Source: Lysobacter arseniciresistens ZS79
Lineage (GTDB): Bacteria; Pseudomonadota; Gammaproteobacteria; Xanthomonadales; Xanthomonadaceae
Assembly (NCBI RefSeq): GCF_000768335.1
Contig: NZ_AVPT01000014.1
Location: 1-64,000, forward strand
DNA length: 64,000 bases
Reading direction: 5' to 3'
A program made the position numbers and the translations under genes. The notes beneath the pieces were generated by a model. It saw only the letters and a program-made list of their open reading frames with translations. It searched no databases and was not told the origin of the DNA. Within the stretch, counting starts at the first letter, position 1, and the number at the start of each line of letters is the position of its first letter. Below are positions 27,385-37,279 of the stretch, piece by piece.

Positions 27385-28065
27385 TTACGTGCTGCGGGTG
27401 GTGCGCTTGCGGGCCGCGGTCTTGCCGGCGGTGGCCTTTTTCGCCGGCGCCTTGCGGGGCGCCGCCTTCTTTGCCGGTGCCTTGCGGGCGCTGGCCTTCT
27501 TCGCGGGGGCCCTGGTCGCGGCCTTCTTCGTGGCGGTCTTCCTGGTCGCGCTCTTCTTTGTTGCGACCTTCCTGGTTGCGGTTTTCTTCGACGCGGTCTT
27601 CTTGGTCGCGGTCTTCTTTGCTGCAACCTTTTTCACGGGTGCCTTGCGGACGGCAGCCTTCTTCGCGGCCGTCTTGCGGGCGGAGGTCTTCTTCGCTGTC
27701 GCCTTCTTCGCGGTCGTCTTCCTGCTGGCAGCCTTGGTGGCCTTCTTCGCCGTGGCCTTCTTTGTCGCGGCCTTCTTGCCCGCAACCTTCTTCGTGGCCG
27801 CCTTCTTCGTGGCGCGCTTGCCGACGCCGCTGCTTTCCAGCTTGCCGGCCTCGCGGCGGGCATTGGCGCTGACGCGGGCCAGCTTCTTCTTGGCGTTGCC
27901 GACCGACTTGCCCGCGGCCTTGCGGACGCGGGTGGCGCTGGTACGCACCGTGGCGACGGCGTCGCCGGCGGTGCTCGCGATGGTGCTGCCGATGGTGCCG
28001 GCGGTTTCCTTGACGCTGTCGGCGGCCTGCGAAAGCGTGGCCGTCACTCCATTACCGTTGCTCAT
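27385..28065 (-). CDS. Histone H1-like, Lys/Ala-rich nucleoid protein
   Basis: A 226-residue, extremely basic protein. The first 45 residues form an amphipathic helical start (SQAADSVKETAGTIGSTIAS), then about 150 residues of KKATAKK, RKTATKK and RKAPAKK repeats, as in histone H1 C-terminal tails and in AlgR3/HctB-like bacterial proteins. It should bind DNA nonspecifically and compact it. A candidate promoter lies just upstream. Located between the two halves of the class II reductase. Confidence 0.88.
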   Translation of the reverse strand: MSNGNGVTATLSQAADSVKETAGTIGSTIASTAGDAVATVRTSATRVRKAAGKSVGNAKKKLARVSANARREAGKLESSGVGKRATKKAATKKVAGKKAATKKATAKKATKAASRKTTAKKATAKKTSARKTAAKKAAVRKAPVKKVAAKKTATKKTASKKTATRKVATKKSATRKTATKKAATRAPAKKASARKAPAKKAAPRKAPAKKATAGKTAARKRTTRST

Positions 28066-28147
28066 GTGCCCTCCTCGCGGGCGTTGTATTGGCTTGCGGG
28101 TAACGCGGTGAAACCTCTCGGTAAAACCCTGGTGTTACCACGCCGAT

Positions 28148-28175
28148 CCTATACCTGCGGCGCGCGCACGAAACA
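28148..28175 (-). promoter_or_regulatory. Possible promoter for the histone-like gene
   Basis: Minus strand TGTTTC, 16 bases, TATAGG, about 80 bases before the ATG and just past the nrdJa stop. It suggests the histone-like gene may be transcribed on its own. Weak -35. Confidence 0.3.
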
Positions 28176-28190
28176 GTGAAGCCGGGCCCG

Positions 28191-30344
28191 TCAGAACTTG
28201 CCGTAGTACCCCTCCTTGAGGGCGTCGAACAGGTTGGCGGCGCTGTGCATCTCGCCGTCGTATTCGATCTGTTCGTTGCCCTTGACCTCCACCACCTGGC
28301 CGTCCTCGAGCTCGAAGCGGTAGGTGGTGTTCTCGAGGTCCGCCTCCTTGACCAGCACGCCCTGGAAGGCGGCCGGGTTGAAGCGGAAGGTGGTGCAGCC
28401 CTTCAGCCCCTTCGAGTGGGCGTAGGTGTAGATGTCCTTGAAGTCCTCGTACGGGTAGTCGGTCGGGACGTTCGCGGTTTTGGAGATCGAGCTGTCGACC
28501 CACTTCTGCGCGGCGGCCTGGACGTCCACGTGCTGCTTCGGGGTCACGTCGTCGGCGGCGATGAAGTACCCGGGCAGCTTCTCGTCCGGCTCGTCGGAGA
28601 ACGGCATCGCCTTCGGGTTGACCAGCGCGCGGTAGGCCAACAGCTCGAACGAGAAGACGTCGACCTTCTCCTTCGACTTCTTGCCCTCGCGGATCACGTT
28701 GCGGCTGTAGTGGTGGGCGAAGCTCGGCTCGATGCCGTTGGAGGCGTTGTTGGCCAGGCTCAGCGAGATGGTGCCGGTCGGCGCGATCGAGCTGTGGTGG
28801 GTGAAGCGGGCGCCGGTTTCGGCCAGTGCGGCGACCAGCTCCGGGGCGACCTCGGCCACGCGCTGCATGTAGCGCGAGTAGCGGGCGTGCAGCACCTTGC
28901 CTTCGATCTTCTTTCCGATCTTCCAGCCGTCCTTCACCATCTCCGGGCGCTTGCGCAGCATCTCGGCATCGACCTCGAAGGTCTCGGTCATGATCGGCGC
29001 CGGGCCCTTCTCCCTGGCCAGCTCCAGGCCCATCTCCCAGCCGGCGACGGCCATCTCGCGGGCGATGCGCTCGGTGAACTCGCAGGATTCCTCGCTGCCG
29101 TACTTCATGCGCAGCATGGTCACGGTGCTGCCCAGGCCGAGGAAGCCCATGCCGTGGCGGCGCTTGCGCATGATCTCGTTGCGCTGCTGCTCCAGCGGCA
29201 AACCGTTGACCTCGACCACGTTGTCGAGCATGCGGGTGAACACGCGCACGACCTCGCGGTACTCGTCCCAGTCGAACTCGGCCTTGTCGGTGAACGGGTT
29301 GCGCACGAACTTGGTCAGGTTGACCGAGCCGAGCAGGCAGGCGCCGTAGGCCGGCAGGGGCTGCTCGCCGCAGGGGTTGGTCGCGCGGATGTTCTCGCAC
29401 CACCAGTTGTTGTTCATCTCGTTGACGCGGTCGATCAGGATGAAGCCCGGCTCGGCGTAGTCGTACGTCGAGACCATGATCATGTCCCACAGGTGGCGGG
29501 CGCGGATGTGGCCGTAGATCCTGCAGGCGACCAGGCCGTCGTCGCGGACGATGTAGTTGCGGTGGGTCGGCCACTCGCGCCACACGACCTGCGACGCGTC
29601 CTCGAGGTCGACGTCGTCCTTTTCCTTGATGTTGACCGGGAACACCAGCGGCCAGTCGGCATCGTCGGCGACCGCGTCCATGAAGCCGTCGGTGATCAGC
29701 AGCGACAGGTTGAATTGGCGCAGGCGGCCATCCTCGCGCTTGGCCCGGATGAAGTCCTTCACGTCCGGGTGCGACACGTCGAAGGTGCCCATCTGCGCGC
29801 CGCGGCGGCCGCCGGCGGAGGACACGGTGAAGCACATCTTGTCGTAGATATCCATGAAGGACATCGGGCCGGAGGTGTACGCGCCGGCGCCGGCGACGAA
29901 CGCGCCGCGCGGACGCAGGGTGCTGAACTCGTAGCCGATGCCGCAGCCGGCCTTGAGCGTGAGGCCGGCCTCGTGGACCTTCTCGAGGATGCCGTCCATC
30001 GAGTCCTCGATGGTGCCCGACACGGTGCAGTTGATCGTCGACGTGGCCGGCTTGTGCTCCAGCGCGCCGGCGTTGGAGGTGATGCGGCCGGCCGGGATCG
30101 CGCCCTTGCGCAGCGCCCAGGTGAAGCGCTCCTGCCAGTACTGCTGCTTGTCGGCGGTCGGCTCGGCCTCGGCCAGGGCCTTGGCCACGCGGCGGTAGGT
30201 CGCGTCGATGTCGCCGTCGACCGGCTCGCCGCTCTTGGTCGTGAGCCGGTACTTCTTGTCCCAGATGTCCTGGGACGCCGGCTGCATCGGGATGTCCTGG
30301 GTCGACGTGTCCATCTTCACCGCCTCGAGGCGCACCGTACTCAT
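28191..30344 (-). CDS. nrdJa: Class II (adenosylcobalamin-dependent) ribonucleotide reductase, catalytic subunit
   Basis: A 717-residue enzyme that makes deoxyribonucleotides using adenosylcobalamin, independent of oxygen. Active-site segments: STINCTVSGTIEDSM with Cys106, CGIGYEFSTLRP, NPCGEQPL (323-330) with the radical Cys325, and GFLGLGSTVTML, PTGTISLSLANNASNGIEP and GLKGCTTFRFN near the C terminus. The reducing tail is missing here and is supplied by nrdJb, as in Pseudomonas. GAGGAG-type site upstream. It has a 240-base leader region with unusual structure. Confidence 0.95.
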   Translation of the reverse strand: MSTVRLEAVKMDTSTQDIPMQPASQDIWDKKYRLTTKSGEPVDGDIDATYRRVAKALAEAEPTADKQQYWQERFTWALRKGAIPAGRITSNAGALEHKPATSTINCTVSGTIEDSMDGILEKVHEAGLTLKAGCGIGYEFSTLRPRGAFVAGAGAYTSGPMSFMDIYDKMCFTVSSAGGRRGAQMGTFDVSHPDVKDFIRAKREDGRLRQFNLSLLITDGFMDAVADDADWPLVFPVNIKEKDDVDLEDASQVVWREWPTHRNYIVRDDGLVACRIYGHIRARHLWDMIMVSTYDYAEPGFILIDRVNEMNNNWWCENIRATNPCGEQPLPAYGACLLGSVNLTKFVRNPFTDKAEFDWDEYREVVRVFTRMLDNVVEVNGLPLEQQRNEIMRKRRHGMGFLGLGSTVTMLRMKYGSEESCEFTERIAREMAVAGWEMGLELAREKGPAPIMTETFEVDAEMLRKRPEMVKDGWKIGKKIEGKVLHARYSRYMQRVAEVAPELVAALAETGARFTHHSSIAPTGTISLSLANNASNGIEPSFAHHYSRNVIREGKKSKEKVDVFSFELLAYRALVNPKAMPFSDEPDEKLPGYFIAADDVTPKQHVDVQAAAQKWVDSSISKTANVPTDYPYEDFKDIYTYAHSKGLKGCTTFRFNPAAFQGVLVKEADLENTTYRFELEDGQVVEVKGNEQIEYDGEMHSAANLFDALKEGYYGKF

Positions 30345-30455
30345 GCCCGTCCTGTCTCCTCGTGATGGCCGCGCATGGGGTCGCGGCGCTGGTTTGCGTT
30401 CTGGTTGTGACGCCGACGATGGCGCGCGCGACGCACCGCTGCGCATCACGTCATC

Positions 30456-30579
30456 GTCTGGTTTCCGGGTTACCGGCGTGGGGTGCCAAGGGCCTGCTCC
30501 GTCCGTCCCCGGAAGCCCGCATCATGCGTGGCACCGGGCGTTCAGCCTCCCAAGACAAACCCCTACGCTTGGGATTTTT
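30456..30579. ncRNA. Structured RNA element in the nrdJ leader (orientation unresolved)
   Basis: Bases 30482-30488 (GGTGCCA) pair with 30529-30535; inside, GGGC pairs with GCCC and GCAT with ATGC. CCGG-GTTA-CCGG (30465-30476) forms another hairpin. A 7-bp stem (30548-30554 with 30568-30574) is followed by TTTTT on the plus strand, which is intrinsic-terminator-like. As a minus-strand leader it could be a cis-regulatory RNA of nrdJ; I recall a published nrdJ RNA motif but cannot verify a match. As a plus-strand RNA, the loop TGCTCCGTCCGTCC followed by GGAAGCC resembles the apical part of 6S RNA. I cannot choose between them. Confidence 0.45.
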
Positions 30580-30592
30580 CCGCTTCGCCGAC

Positions 30593-30606
30593 CACAACAT
30601 GTTGTG
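30593..30606. promoter_or_regulatory. NrdR-box-like palindrome
   Basis: CACAACATGTTGTG is a perfect 14-bp palindrome, about 250 bases upstream of nrdJa. Its core CAACATGTTG fits the NrdR consensus CwAtATaTwG at eight of ten positions. NrdR represses ribonucleotide reductase genes. NrdR boxes normally occur in pairs about three helical turns apart; a second clear box was not found. Confidence 0.45.
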
Positions 30607-30863
30607 TGCGAGCAGGTGGCCCAAGCTACCCGTGGGTCCGGACGAAGTCAACGCTATCGGACGCGTCGGCGAGCGTGTAGGCGACAGCCGCGCGGCGGTG
30701 TCCGGATCGCCGCGCCAACTGCGTTCTTGCAGCCCGCGGATGCCTCAAAGGCGGCATCGCGACGCCGCCACTTCATCCGCGATTAAATGGGGGTCGGCCA
30801 CACTCGGCCGGCGCCGGGACCGCCCAGCGGCCGGCCCGCCCCACGTTCGTCCACGGACCCCGC
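30607..30863. other. Intergenic remainder between nrdJ and the Do-like protease
   Basis: No gene is seen. It should contain the upstream part of the nrdJa promoter and the degP promoter. GATGCC-TCAAA-GGCGGCATC (about 30739-30758) forms a small hairpin, and GATTAAAT near 30781 might be part of a -10 region for the plus-strand protease. Nothing firmer can be said. Confidence 0.3.
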
Positions 30864-32309
30864 ATGCCGACCACCCGATCGACCCCGCTCCGGATCCTCG
30901 CCGCGCTGGCCCTGGCCGCCGCGTTCGGCGGCTTCACCGCGACCGCCCTGCACCACGTGCTGCAGCAGCCGGCGCAGGCGACGCCGCCGTCGCCGGCGAT
31001 TGCGCCCACCCTCGCCCAGCTGCCGGCCGCCGTCGCCGGCCAGCCGTTGCCGTCGCTGGCGCCGATGCTGGAGCGGGTCACCCCGGCGGTGGTCAGCGTG
31101 CACACCAGGCAGCGGGTGCGGATCAACAACCCGTTCGCCAACGACCCGATCTTCCGGCGGATGTTCCCGAACGTGCCGCAGGAGCGGATCGAGCAGTCGC
31201 TCGGTTCCGGCGTGATCGTCGACGCGCAGCGCGGGCTGGTGCTGACCAACCACCACGTGATCGAGGGCGCCGACGAGGTCTCGGTGACGCTGGCCGACGG
31301 CCGCACGATGTCGGCCGAGTTCGTCGGCTCCGACCCCGACACCGACGTCGCGGTGATGAAGATCCCCGCCGACGGGCTGTCCGAGATCCCGCTGGCCGAC
31401 TCGGGCGCGCTGCGGGTCGGCGACTTCGTGGTCGCGGTCGGCAACCCGTTCGGGATCGGCCAGACCGTCACCAGCGGCATCGTCTCGGCGGTCGGCCGCA
31501 GCGGCCTGCGCGGGCTGGGCTACCAGAACTTCATCCAGACCGACGCGTCGATCAACCCGGGCAACTCCGGCGGCGCGCTGGTCAACCTCGACGGCCAACT
31601 GGTCGGCATCAACACCGCCAGCTTCAACCCGCGCGGGTCGATGGCCGGCAACATCGGCCTCGGCTTCGCGATCCCGGCCAACCTGGCGCGCAACGTGATG
31701 AGCCAGCTGGTTGCCACCGGCGAGGTCCGCCGCGGCACGTTGGGGCTGGACACCCAGGCGGTGACGCCGCGCATCGCCGACGGGCTGGCGCTGGGAGTCG
31801 AGCGCGGTGCGCTGGTAACGCGGGTGCTGGCCGGCTCGGCCGCCGCGGCCGCGGGCCTGCGCCCGGGCGATGTGATCATCGCCGCCGACGGCGAGCGGAT
31901 CGACAGCCCGGCCGACCTGCACAACTTCGAGGGGCTGCAGCCGGTCGGCAGCAGGGTCACGCTCGACATCCGCCGCGACGGCGACGCGCTGCAGGTCGCC
32001 ACCGAGGTCCGCGAGCAGCCGCGCAGCCACGCCGGCGCCCAGCTCGACGAGCGCCTGACCGGCGCCACCTTCGCCGAGCTTCCCGAGCGCCTGCGCCAGT
32101 CCGGCGCACGCGGCGTGCTGGTGGAATCGGTCGCGCGCGGCAGCCGCGCCGCCCGCAACGGTCTGCGCGAAGGCGACGTGGTGGTGGCCACCAGCGCCGG
32201 TGCGTTCGACGACCTCGCCGGCTTCCGCGCGGGCTTCACACAGGCTCCCGCACAGTTGATCCTGAACGTCGTCCGGGGCAATCGGCAGGGAGTGCTGCCG
32301 ATGCAGTGA
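30864..32309 (+). CDS. Do-like periplasmic serine protease (DegP/MucD type)
   Basis: A 481-residue envelope protease with N-terminal export signal or anchor (about 9-28), a trypsin-like domain with catalytic His131 (TNHHVIEG), Asp161 (DTDVAVMKI) and Ser235 (NPGNSGGALVN), and two PDZ domains (about 280-375 and 385-480; GLRPGDVIIAADG, GLREGDVVVATSAG). It degrades or refolds damaged envelope proteins. It is the first gene of a plus-strand block and is 29 bases before the DUF883 gene. Confidence 0.93.
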   Translation: MPTTRSTPLRILAALALAAAFGGFTATALHHVLQQPAQATPPSPAIAPTLAQLPAAVAGQPLPSLAPMLERVTPAVVSVHTRQRVRINNPFANDPIFRRMFPNVPQERIEQSLGSGVIVDAQRGLVLTNHHVIEGADEVSVTLADGRTMSAEFVGSDPDTDVAVMKIPADGLSEIPLADSGALRVGDFVVAVGNPFGIGQTVTSGIVSAVGRSGLRGLGYQNFIQTDASINPGNSGGALVNLDGQLVGINTASFNPRGSMAGNIGLGFAIPANLARNVMSQLVATGEVRRGTLGLDTQAVTPRIADGLALGVERGALVTRVLAGSAAAAAGLRPGDVIIAADGERIDSPADLHNFEGLQPVGSRVTLDIRRDGDALQVATEVREQPRSHAGAQLDERLTGATFAELPERLRQSGARGVLVESVARGSRAARNGLREGDVVVATSAGAFDDLAGFRAGFTQAPAQLILNVVRGNRQGVLPMQ

Positions 32310-32338
32310 CGGCGCACCCCCACCGCGAGGAGATTCCG

Positions 32339-32734
32339 ATGAGCCCGACCGACGCCACCACCACCACGTCCTCCAACGGCCAGCCCGGCGCCACCCTGCG
32401 CGGCAGCCTCGGCGAGGCCGGCGACCACCTCAAGCGCGCCGCCCGCGACGCCGGCGATGCGGTCAAGGGCGCGGCCGGCGCCGCTGGTGACGAACTCCGT
32501 CTCGGCAAGGCCCACGTCAAGTCCGACCTGGCCGACAGTGCCATCGCCGGCCTCACCGCCGCCGAACAGGCCGGCCTCGCCGCGCGCGAGCAGGCCGACG
32601 AACTGATGGAGAAGGGCCGCGACCTGATCGACAGCGCCGCCGAACTGATCCGCGAGCGCCCGATCGCCGCGTTCGGCGCCGCCTTCGCCGCCGGCTGGAT
32701 CATTTCCAAGCTCGGCAGCAGCAACAACCGCTGA
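32339..32734 (+). CDS. DUF883/ElaB-YqjD-like membrane-anchored protein
   Basis: A 131-residue protein: Thr/Ser-rich start, amphipathic Ala/Asp/Lys helix (GEAGDHLKRAARDAGDAVKGAAG) and a C-terminal hydrophobic segment ending in IISKLGSSNNR. ElaB/YqjD proteins tie ribosomes to the inner membrane in stationary phase in E. coli. GAGGAG lies 8 bases before the ATG. Followed by YqjE-like gene in the same order as yqjD-yqjE in E. coli. Confidence 0.82.
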   Translation: MSPTDATTTTSSNGQPGATLRGSLGEAGDHLKRAARDAGDAVKGAAGAAGDELRLGKAHVKSDLADSAIAGLTAAEQAGLAAREQADELMEKGRDLIDSAAELIRERPIAAFGAAFAAGWIISKLGSSNNR

Positions 32735-32742
32735 GCGACCCG

Positions 32743-33345
32743 ATGCCCACCGGCCGGGAGCACGCGCCACCGCACGACGCCGACGCCGACGCCGGCCGAC
32801 CCCGCGCCGGCACGGGTGCGGGCGCATCCGAAGCACCGTCCGACGACCTGCTCGAAGCACTGCGGCAGATCGGCGCCACCGGCCGCGCCAGCCTCGGCGC
32901 CTCGGTCGACACCGCCAAGGCGTTCCGCACCCTGGTGGTGGCCGACGTCTCGCTGGCGCGCAGCGCGATGGGCCGCACGCTGGCGCTCAGCGGCGTCGCC
33001 ATCGCCGCGGGTGCATCGGCGTGGCTGCTGCTGATGACCGCGCTGGTGGTGTATCTGCGCGGCGCGGCGCAGGTGTCGTGGCTGGTCGCGCTGCTGCTGC
33101 CGGCGCTGCTGAGCCTGGTGGTCGCCGGCGTCGCCTGCTGGCAGGCGATGCGCTATTTCGACCACACCCGGCTGCAGGCCACCCGGCGCCAGCTGGCGCG
33201 GCTGGGCATCGGCGAACTGGCCGACTTCGTCCCCGATCCCGACTCGCCGGCCTCGACCCGCGAGGCCACCCGCGGGCACCCGACCGAAGCGTCCAACGGC
33301 AAGCCGCTGAAGGACGACCAGGGGATCGACGTCACCCCGCCGTGA
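32743..33345 (+). CDS. YqjE/phage-holin-superfamily-like membrane protein
   Basis: A 200-residue protein with two adjacent membrane helices (about 87-107 and 111-135, separated by a short hydrophilic turn) and long charged ends. The arrangement (helix before the TM pair: LLEALRQIGATGRASLGASVDT) matches YqjE-type DUF1469 proteins. It is not a phage holin despite superfamily naming. Function unknown; operon with the DUF883 gene. Confidence 0.78.
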   Translation: MPTGREHAPPHDADADAGRPRAGTGAGASEAPSDDLLEALRQIGATGRASLGASVDTAKAFRTLVVADVSLARSAMGRTLALSGVAIAAGASAWLLLMTALVVYLRGAAQVSWLVALLLPALLSLVVAGVACWQAMRYFDHTRLQATRRQLARLGIGELADFVPDPDSPASTREATRGHPTEASNGKPLKDDQGIDVTPP

Positions 33346-33406
33346 GGCCCGCCGCCGCACGCCACCAACGCCGCAACGCACGCATGCACCGGGGGAAGCC
33401 GTTGCC

Positions 33407-33862
33407 ATGAGCTTCAACAAACTCATCGCCAAGGTCACCCAGGCCGAGAACGCGATGGAGGCGCACGAGCGCCGCGTCGGCGCCGACCTGCGCCAGCTGC
33501 GCAGCTCCTGGAAGTCGATGTGGACGCCGGGCCGGATCGTGCTGGCCGGGCTGGTCAGCGGCTTCCTCGCCGGCCGCGCCGAGCCGTTCCGCACCGCCGC
33601 GCGCAGCGGCAGCGTGGTGCGGATCGTGTCGATGCTGGGCACGGTGTTCGCCAGCACCAGCGCGCAGCAGGCCGCGTCGGAGGCCGAGCACGCCGCCGAC
33701 GCGACCGAAGGCGTGGCCGAGGCGGTCGCGCCGGGTGCCACGGTGGGCGCCGCGGCCAGCGTCGCCGGGACCGCCGCGGCACGCGAGCGGCTCGCCCACG
33801 AGCGCCTGTTGCGCGAAGCCGAGGCCGCGCGCCAGGTCAACGCCGAAGCGGTCGACCCGTGA
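33407..33862 (+). CDS. Small membrane-associated protein of the yqjDE-type operon
   Basis: A 151-residue protein with charged helical N terminus (AKVTQAENAMEAHERRVGADL), a possible single membrane segment (IVLAGLVSGFLAG), an Ala-rich region and a basic helical end. It may be the YqjK-like third member of a yqjD-yqjE-yqjK set, but similarity is weak. Its TGA overlaps the GTG of the PerM-like gene. Confidence 0.65.
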   Translation: MSFNKLIAKVTQAENAMEAHERRVGADLRQLRSSWKSMWTPGRIVLAGLVSGFLAGRAEPFRTAARSGSVVRIVSMLGTVFASTSAQQAASEAEHAADATEGVAEAVAPGATVGAAASVAGTAAARERLAHERLLREAEAARQVNAEAVDP

Positions 33863-34995
33863 ACACCACCGCCGACGAGCCGGCCGGCGACCGCCCGGAC
33901 CCGGACGTCCCGCCGCCCCCGTCCCTGCCGGACGACGAACCACCGCTGTCGCCCCTACGCCCGCGCGCTTCAACCGCATTGATCGTGCTGGCGGTGCTCG
34001 CGGTCGGCTACACCCTGTGGGCGGCGCAGGCGGTGATCCTGCCGATCCTGCTGGCGGTGTTCTTCGCGCTGATCGGCAACCCGATCATCCGCGCGCTGCA
34101 GCGACTGCTGATCCCGCGGGCGCTGGGCGCGCTGCTGGTGCTGATGGGCGGCGTTGCCGGCACCGGACTGCTGGCCAACCAGCTGATCGAGCCGGCCGCC
34201 GAATGGGCCCGGCAGGTCCCGCGCGAGCTTCGCGAGTTCGCCCCCAGGCTGCGCGCGATGACCAAGCCGGTGCAGGCCGCCAACGAGGCCGCCGCCGACA
34301 TCGCACGCGCCACCGAGTCCGGCGACGCCCAGCCGGTGCAGGTGGTGCGCACCGAGGCCAACGAGCCGTTCAAGACCCTCACCGCCACTCCGCGGATGAT
34401 CGCCGCGGTGCTGGCGGTGGTGCTGCTGACGTTCTTCTTCATGGTGTTCGGCGAGAACCTGCAGCGCAACGCGCTCGCCCTGCTGCCGACGCGCCAGCAG
34501 AAACGGGTGACGGTCGACATCCTCAACTCGATCGAGCGCGAGATCTCGCGCTACGTGCTGACCATCAGCGTGATCAACTTCACCGTCGGCATGGCGCTGG
34601 CCGGCATCCTGTACCTGCTGGAGGTGCCGCTGGCCGAGGCGCTGCTGTGGGGCACGATGGCGGCGGTGCTGAACTACGCGCCGTACGTCGGGCCGATGAT
34701 CGGCATCGTCATCATGCTGCTGATGGGCTTCGTCGCCTTCGACGACCCGTGGAAGTCGCTGCTGCCGGCCGGCATCTACCTCGGCCTGCACACGCTGGAG
34801 GGGCAGATCATCACCCCGATCGTGCTCGGCCGGCAGATGCGGCTGTCGCCGCTGGTGCTGATCCTCGCGCTGATGCTGTTCGGCTGGCTGTGGGGGATCA
34901 CCGGCCTGCTGCTGGCAGTGCCGCTGCTGGTCTGCGTCAAGATCGTCCTCGCCCGGATCGAGGGCATGGAAGGCTGGGCGCGGCTGCTGGAATAG
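33859..34995 (+). CDS. AI-2E family (PerM-like) transporter
   Basis: A 378-residue inner-membrane protein with a Pro-rich cytoplasmic N terminus and eight hydrophobic segments. AI-2E hallmarks: PILLAVFFALIGNPIIRAL in the first helices, a long amphipathic loop, ILYLLEVPLAEALLWGTMAAVLNYAPYVGPMIG and LEGQIITPIVLG. The family includes autoinducer exporters and Na+/H+ antiporters; the substrate is unknown. The GTG start overlaps the previous stop codon. Confidence 0.88.
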   Translation: MNTTADEPAGDRPDPDVPPPPSLPDDEPPLSPLRPRASTALIVLAVLAVGYTLWAAQAVILPILLAVFFALIGNPIIRALQRLLIPRALGALLVLMGGVAGTGLLANQLIEPAAEWARQVPRELREFAPRLRAMTKPVQAANEAAADIARATESGDAQPVQVVRTEANEPFKTLTATPRMIAAVLAVVLLTFFFMVFGENLQRNALALLPTRQQKRVTVDILNSIEREISRYVLTISVINFTVGMALAGILYLLEVPLAEALLWGTMAAVLNYAPYVGPMIGIVIMLLMGFVAFDDPWKSLLPAGIYLGLHTLEGQIITPIVLGRQMRLSPLVLILALMLFGWLWGITGLLLAVPLLVCVKIVLARIEGMEGWARLLE

Positions 34996-35043
34996 CGCCG
35001 GGCCGGGGCGGTCCGGCCCGGGGCGCGGGCGTAGAATGGCCCG

Positions 35044-35756
35044 GTGCATTTCCCCGTACGCGCCATCACGCTCGACCTCGACGACACCCTGTGGCCGATC
35101 GCGCCGGCGATCGTCCGTGCCGAGGATGCACTGGACGACTGGCTGCGCCGGCACGCCCCGCGCGCGGCCACCCGCTGGCCGCCGGACGCCCGGCGCCGGC
35201 TGCGCGCCCGGTGCGACGAGGAGCGCCCGCACCTCGCCCACGACATGACCGGGCAGCGCCGCTGGATGATCGAGCGGATGCTGGCCGACGCCGGCGAGGA
35301 CACCGCGCTGGTGCAGGCGGCCTACGACGCCTACTTCGCCGCCCGCTGCGAGGTCGAGCATTACGACGACAGCGTGCCGGCGCTGGAACGGCTGGCCGCG
35401 CGCGTACCGCTGGCCGCCCTCAGCAACGGCAACGCCTGCCTGCGCACGATCGGCCTGATGCACCTGTTCCGCTTCCAGCTCGGCGCGCGCGAGCACGGCG
35501 CGGCCAAGCCCGACGCCGGCATCTTCCACGCCGCCTGCGCCCGGCTGGGCTTCGCCCCCGGCGAGGTGCTGCACGTCGGCGACGACATCCGCACCGACGT
35601 CGAAGGCGCCCAGCGCGCCGGCCTGCGCACCGCCTGGATCAACCGCGGGGGCGCGCGCTGGCCACGCACGATGCCGCCGCCCGACCTCGAATTCACCACC
35701 CTTGCCGCGCTGGCCGACTGGCTCGACGCGAACCCCCAACCGGAGTCGATGTCCGC

Positions 35757-35760
<4 letters not shown>
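35044..35760 (+). CDS. HAD-IA phosphatase (YjjG/YigB-like)
   Basis: A 238-residue hydrolase with motif I LDLDDTLWP, motif II SNGNAC, motif III Lys in GAAKPDAGIF and motif IV GDDIRTDVEGA. The helical cap is at about 20-95. YigB and YjjG act on flavin precursors or nucleotides; a flavin role is possible but not shown. GTG start at 35044. The stop overlaps the aminopeptidase ATG (ATGA). Confidence 0.88.
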
Positions 35761-37133
<1,373 letters not shown>

Positions 37134-37246
37134 GCGGGCACGCGGGCCGCGCCTAGATGCGTGGTCCGCAAGCAACCCGCCCCCCTGAACCCGCCCTGCG
37201 AAAGCCATGGAACCGCCTTCCGCTAATCGCGGATCCACTTCGGTGA

Positions 37247-37279
37247 TTGACAACTCTGTTTTTCAGAGTGCTTTGTAAT
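37247..37279 (+). promoter_or_regulatory. Promoter with palindromic operator
   Basis: TTGACA at 37247-37252 is followed at once by ACTCTG-TTTTT-CAGAGT (37253-37269), a perfect 6-bp inverted repeat with a 5-base spacer, and then TGTAAT (37274-37279). The -35/-10 distance is long (21), but the palindrome between them suggests an operator, perhaps for the winged-helix protein encoded downstream. Confidence 0.5.

Noticed and set aside
27400-27830. CRISPR-like or tandem DNA repeat
   Set aside because: The regular repeats are lysine/alanine codons of the histone-like protein, with no spacers.
28176-30365. 729-residue plus-strand frame opposite nrdJa
   Set aside because: It mirrors the codon pattern of nrdJa in high-GC DNA, is very rich in Val/Leu/Ala/His and has no known family or start site.
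30345-30863. Classical cobalamin riboswitch upstream of nrdJa
   Set aside because: The core GGGAA..GGTG..AATCC segments are missing; only a 12/16 B12-box-like match is present. Kept as an unclassified structured element.
32743-33345. Phage holin and remnant prophage
   Set aside because: The protein is YqjE-like, has the right neighbours, and no other phage gene is nearby.
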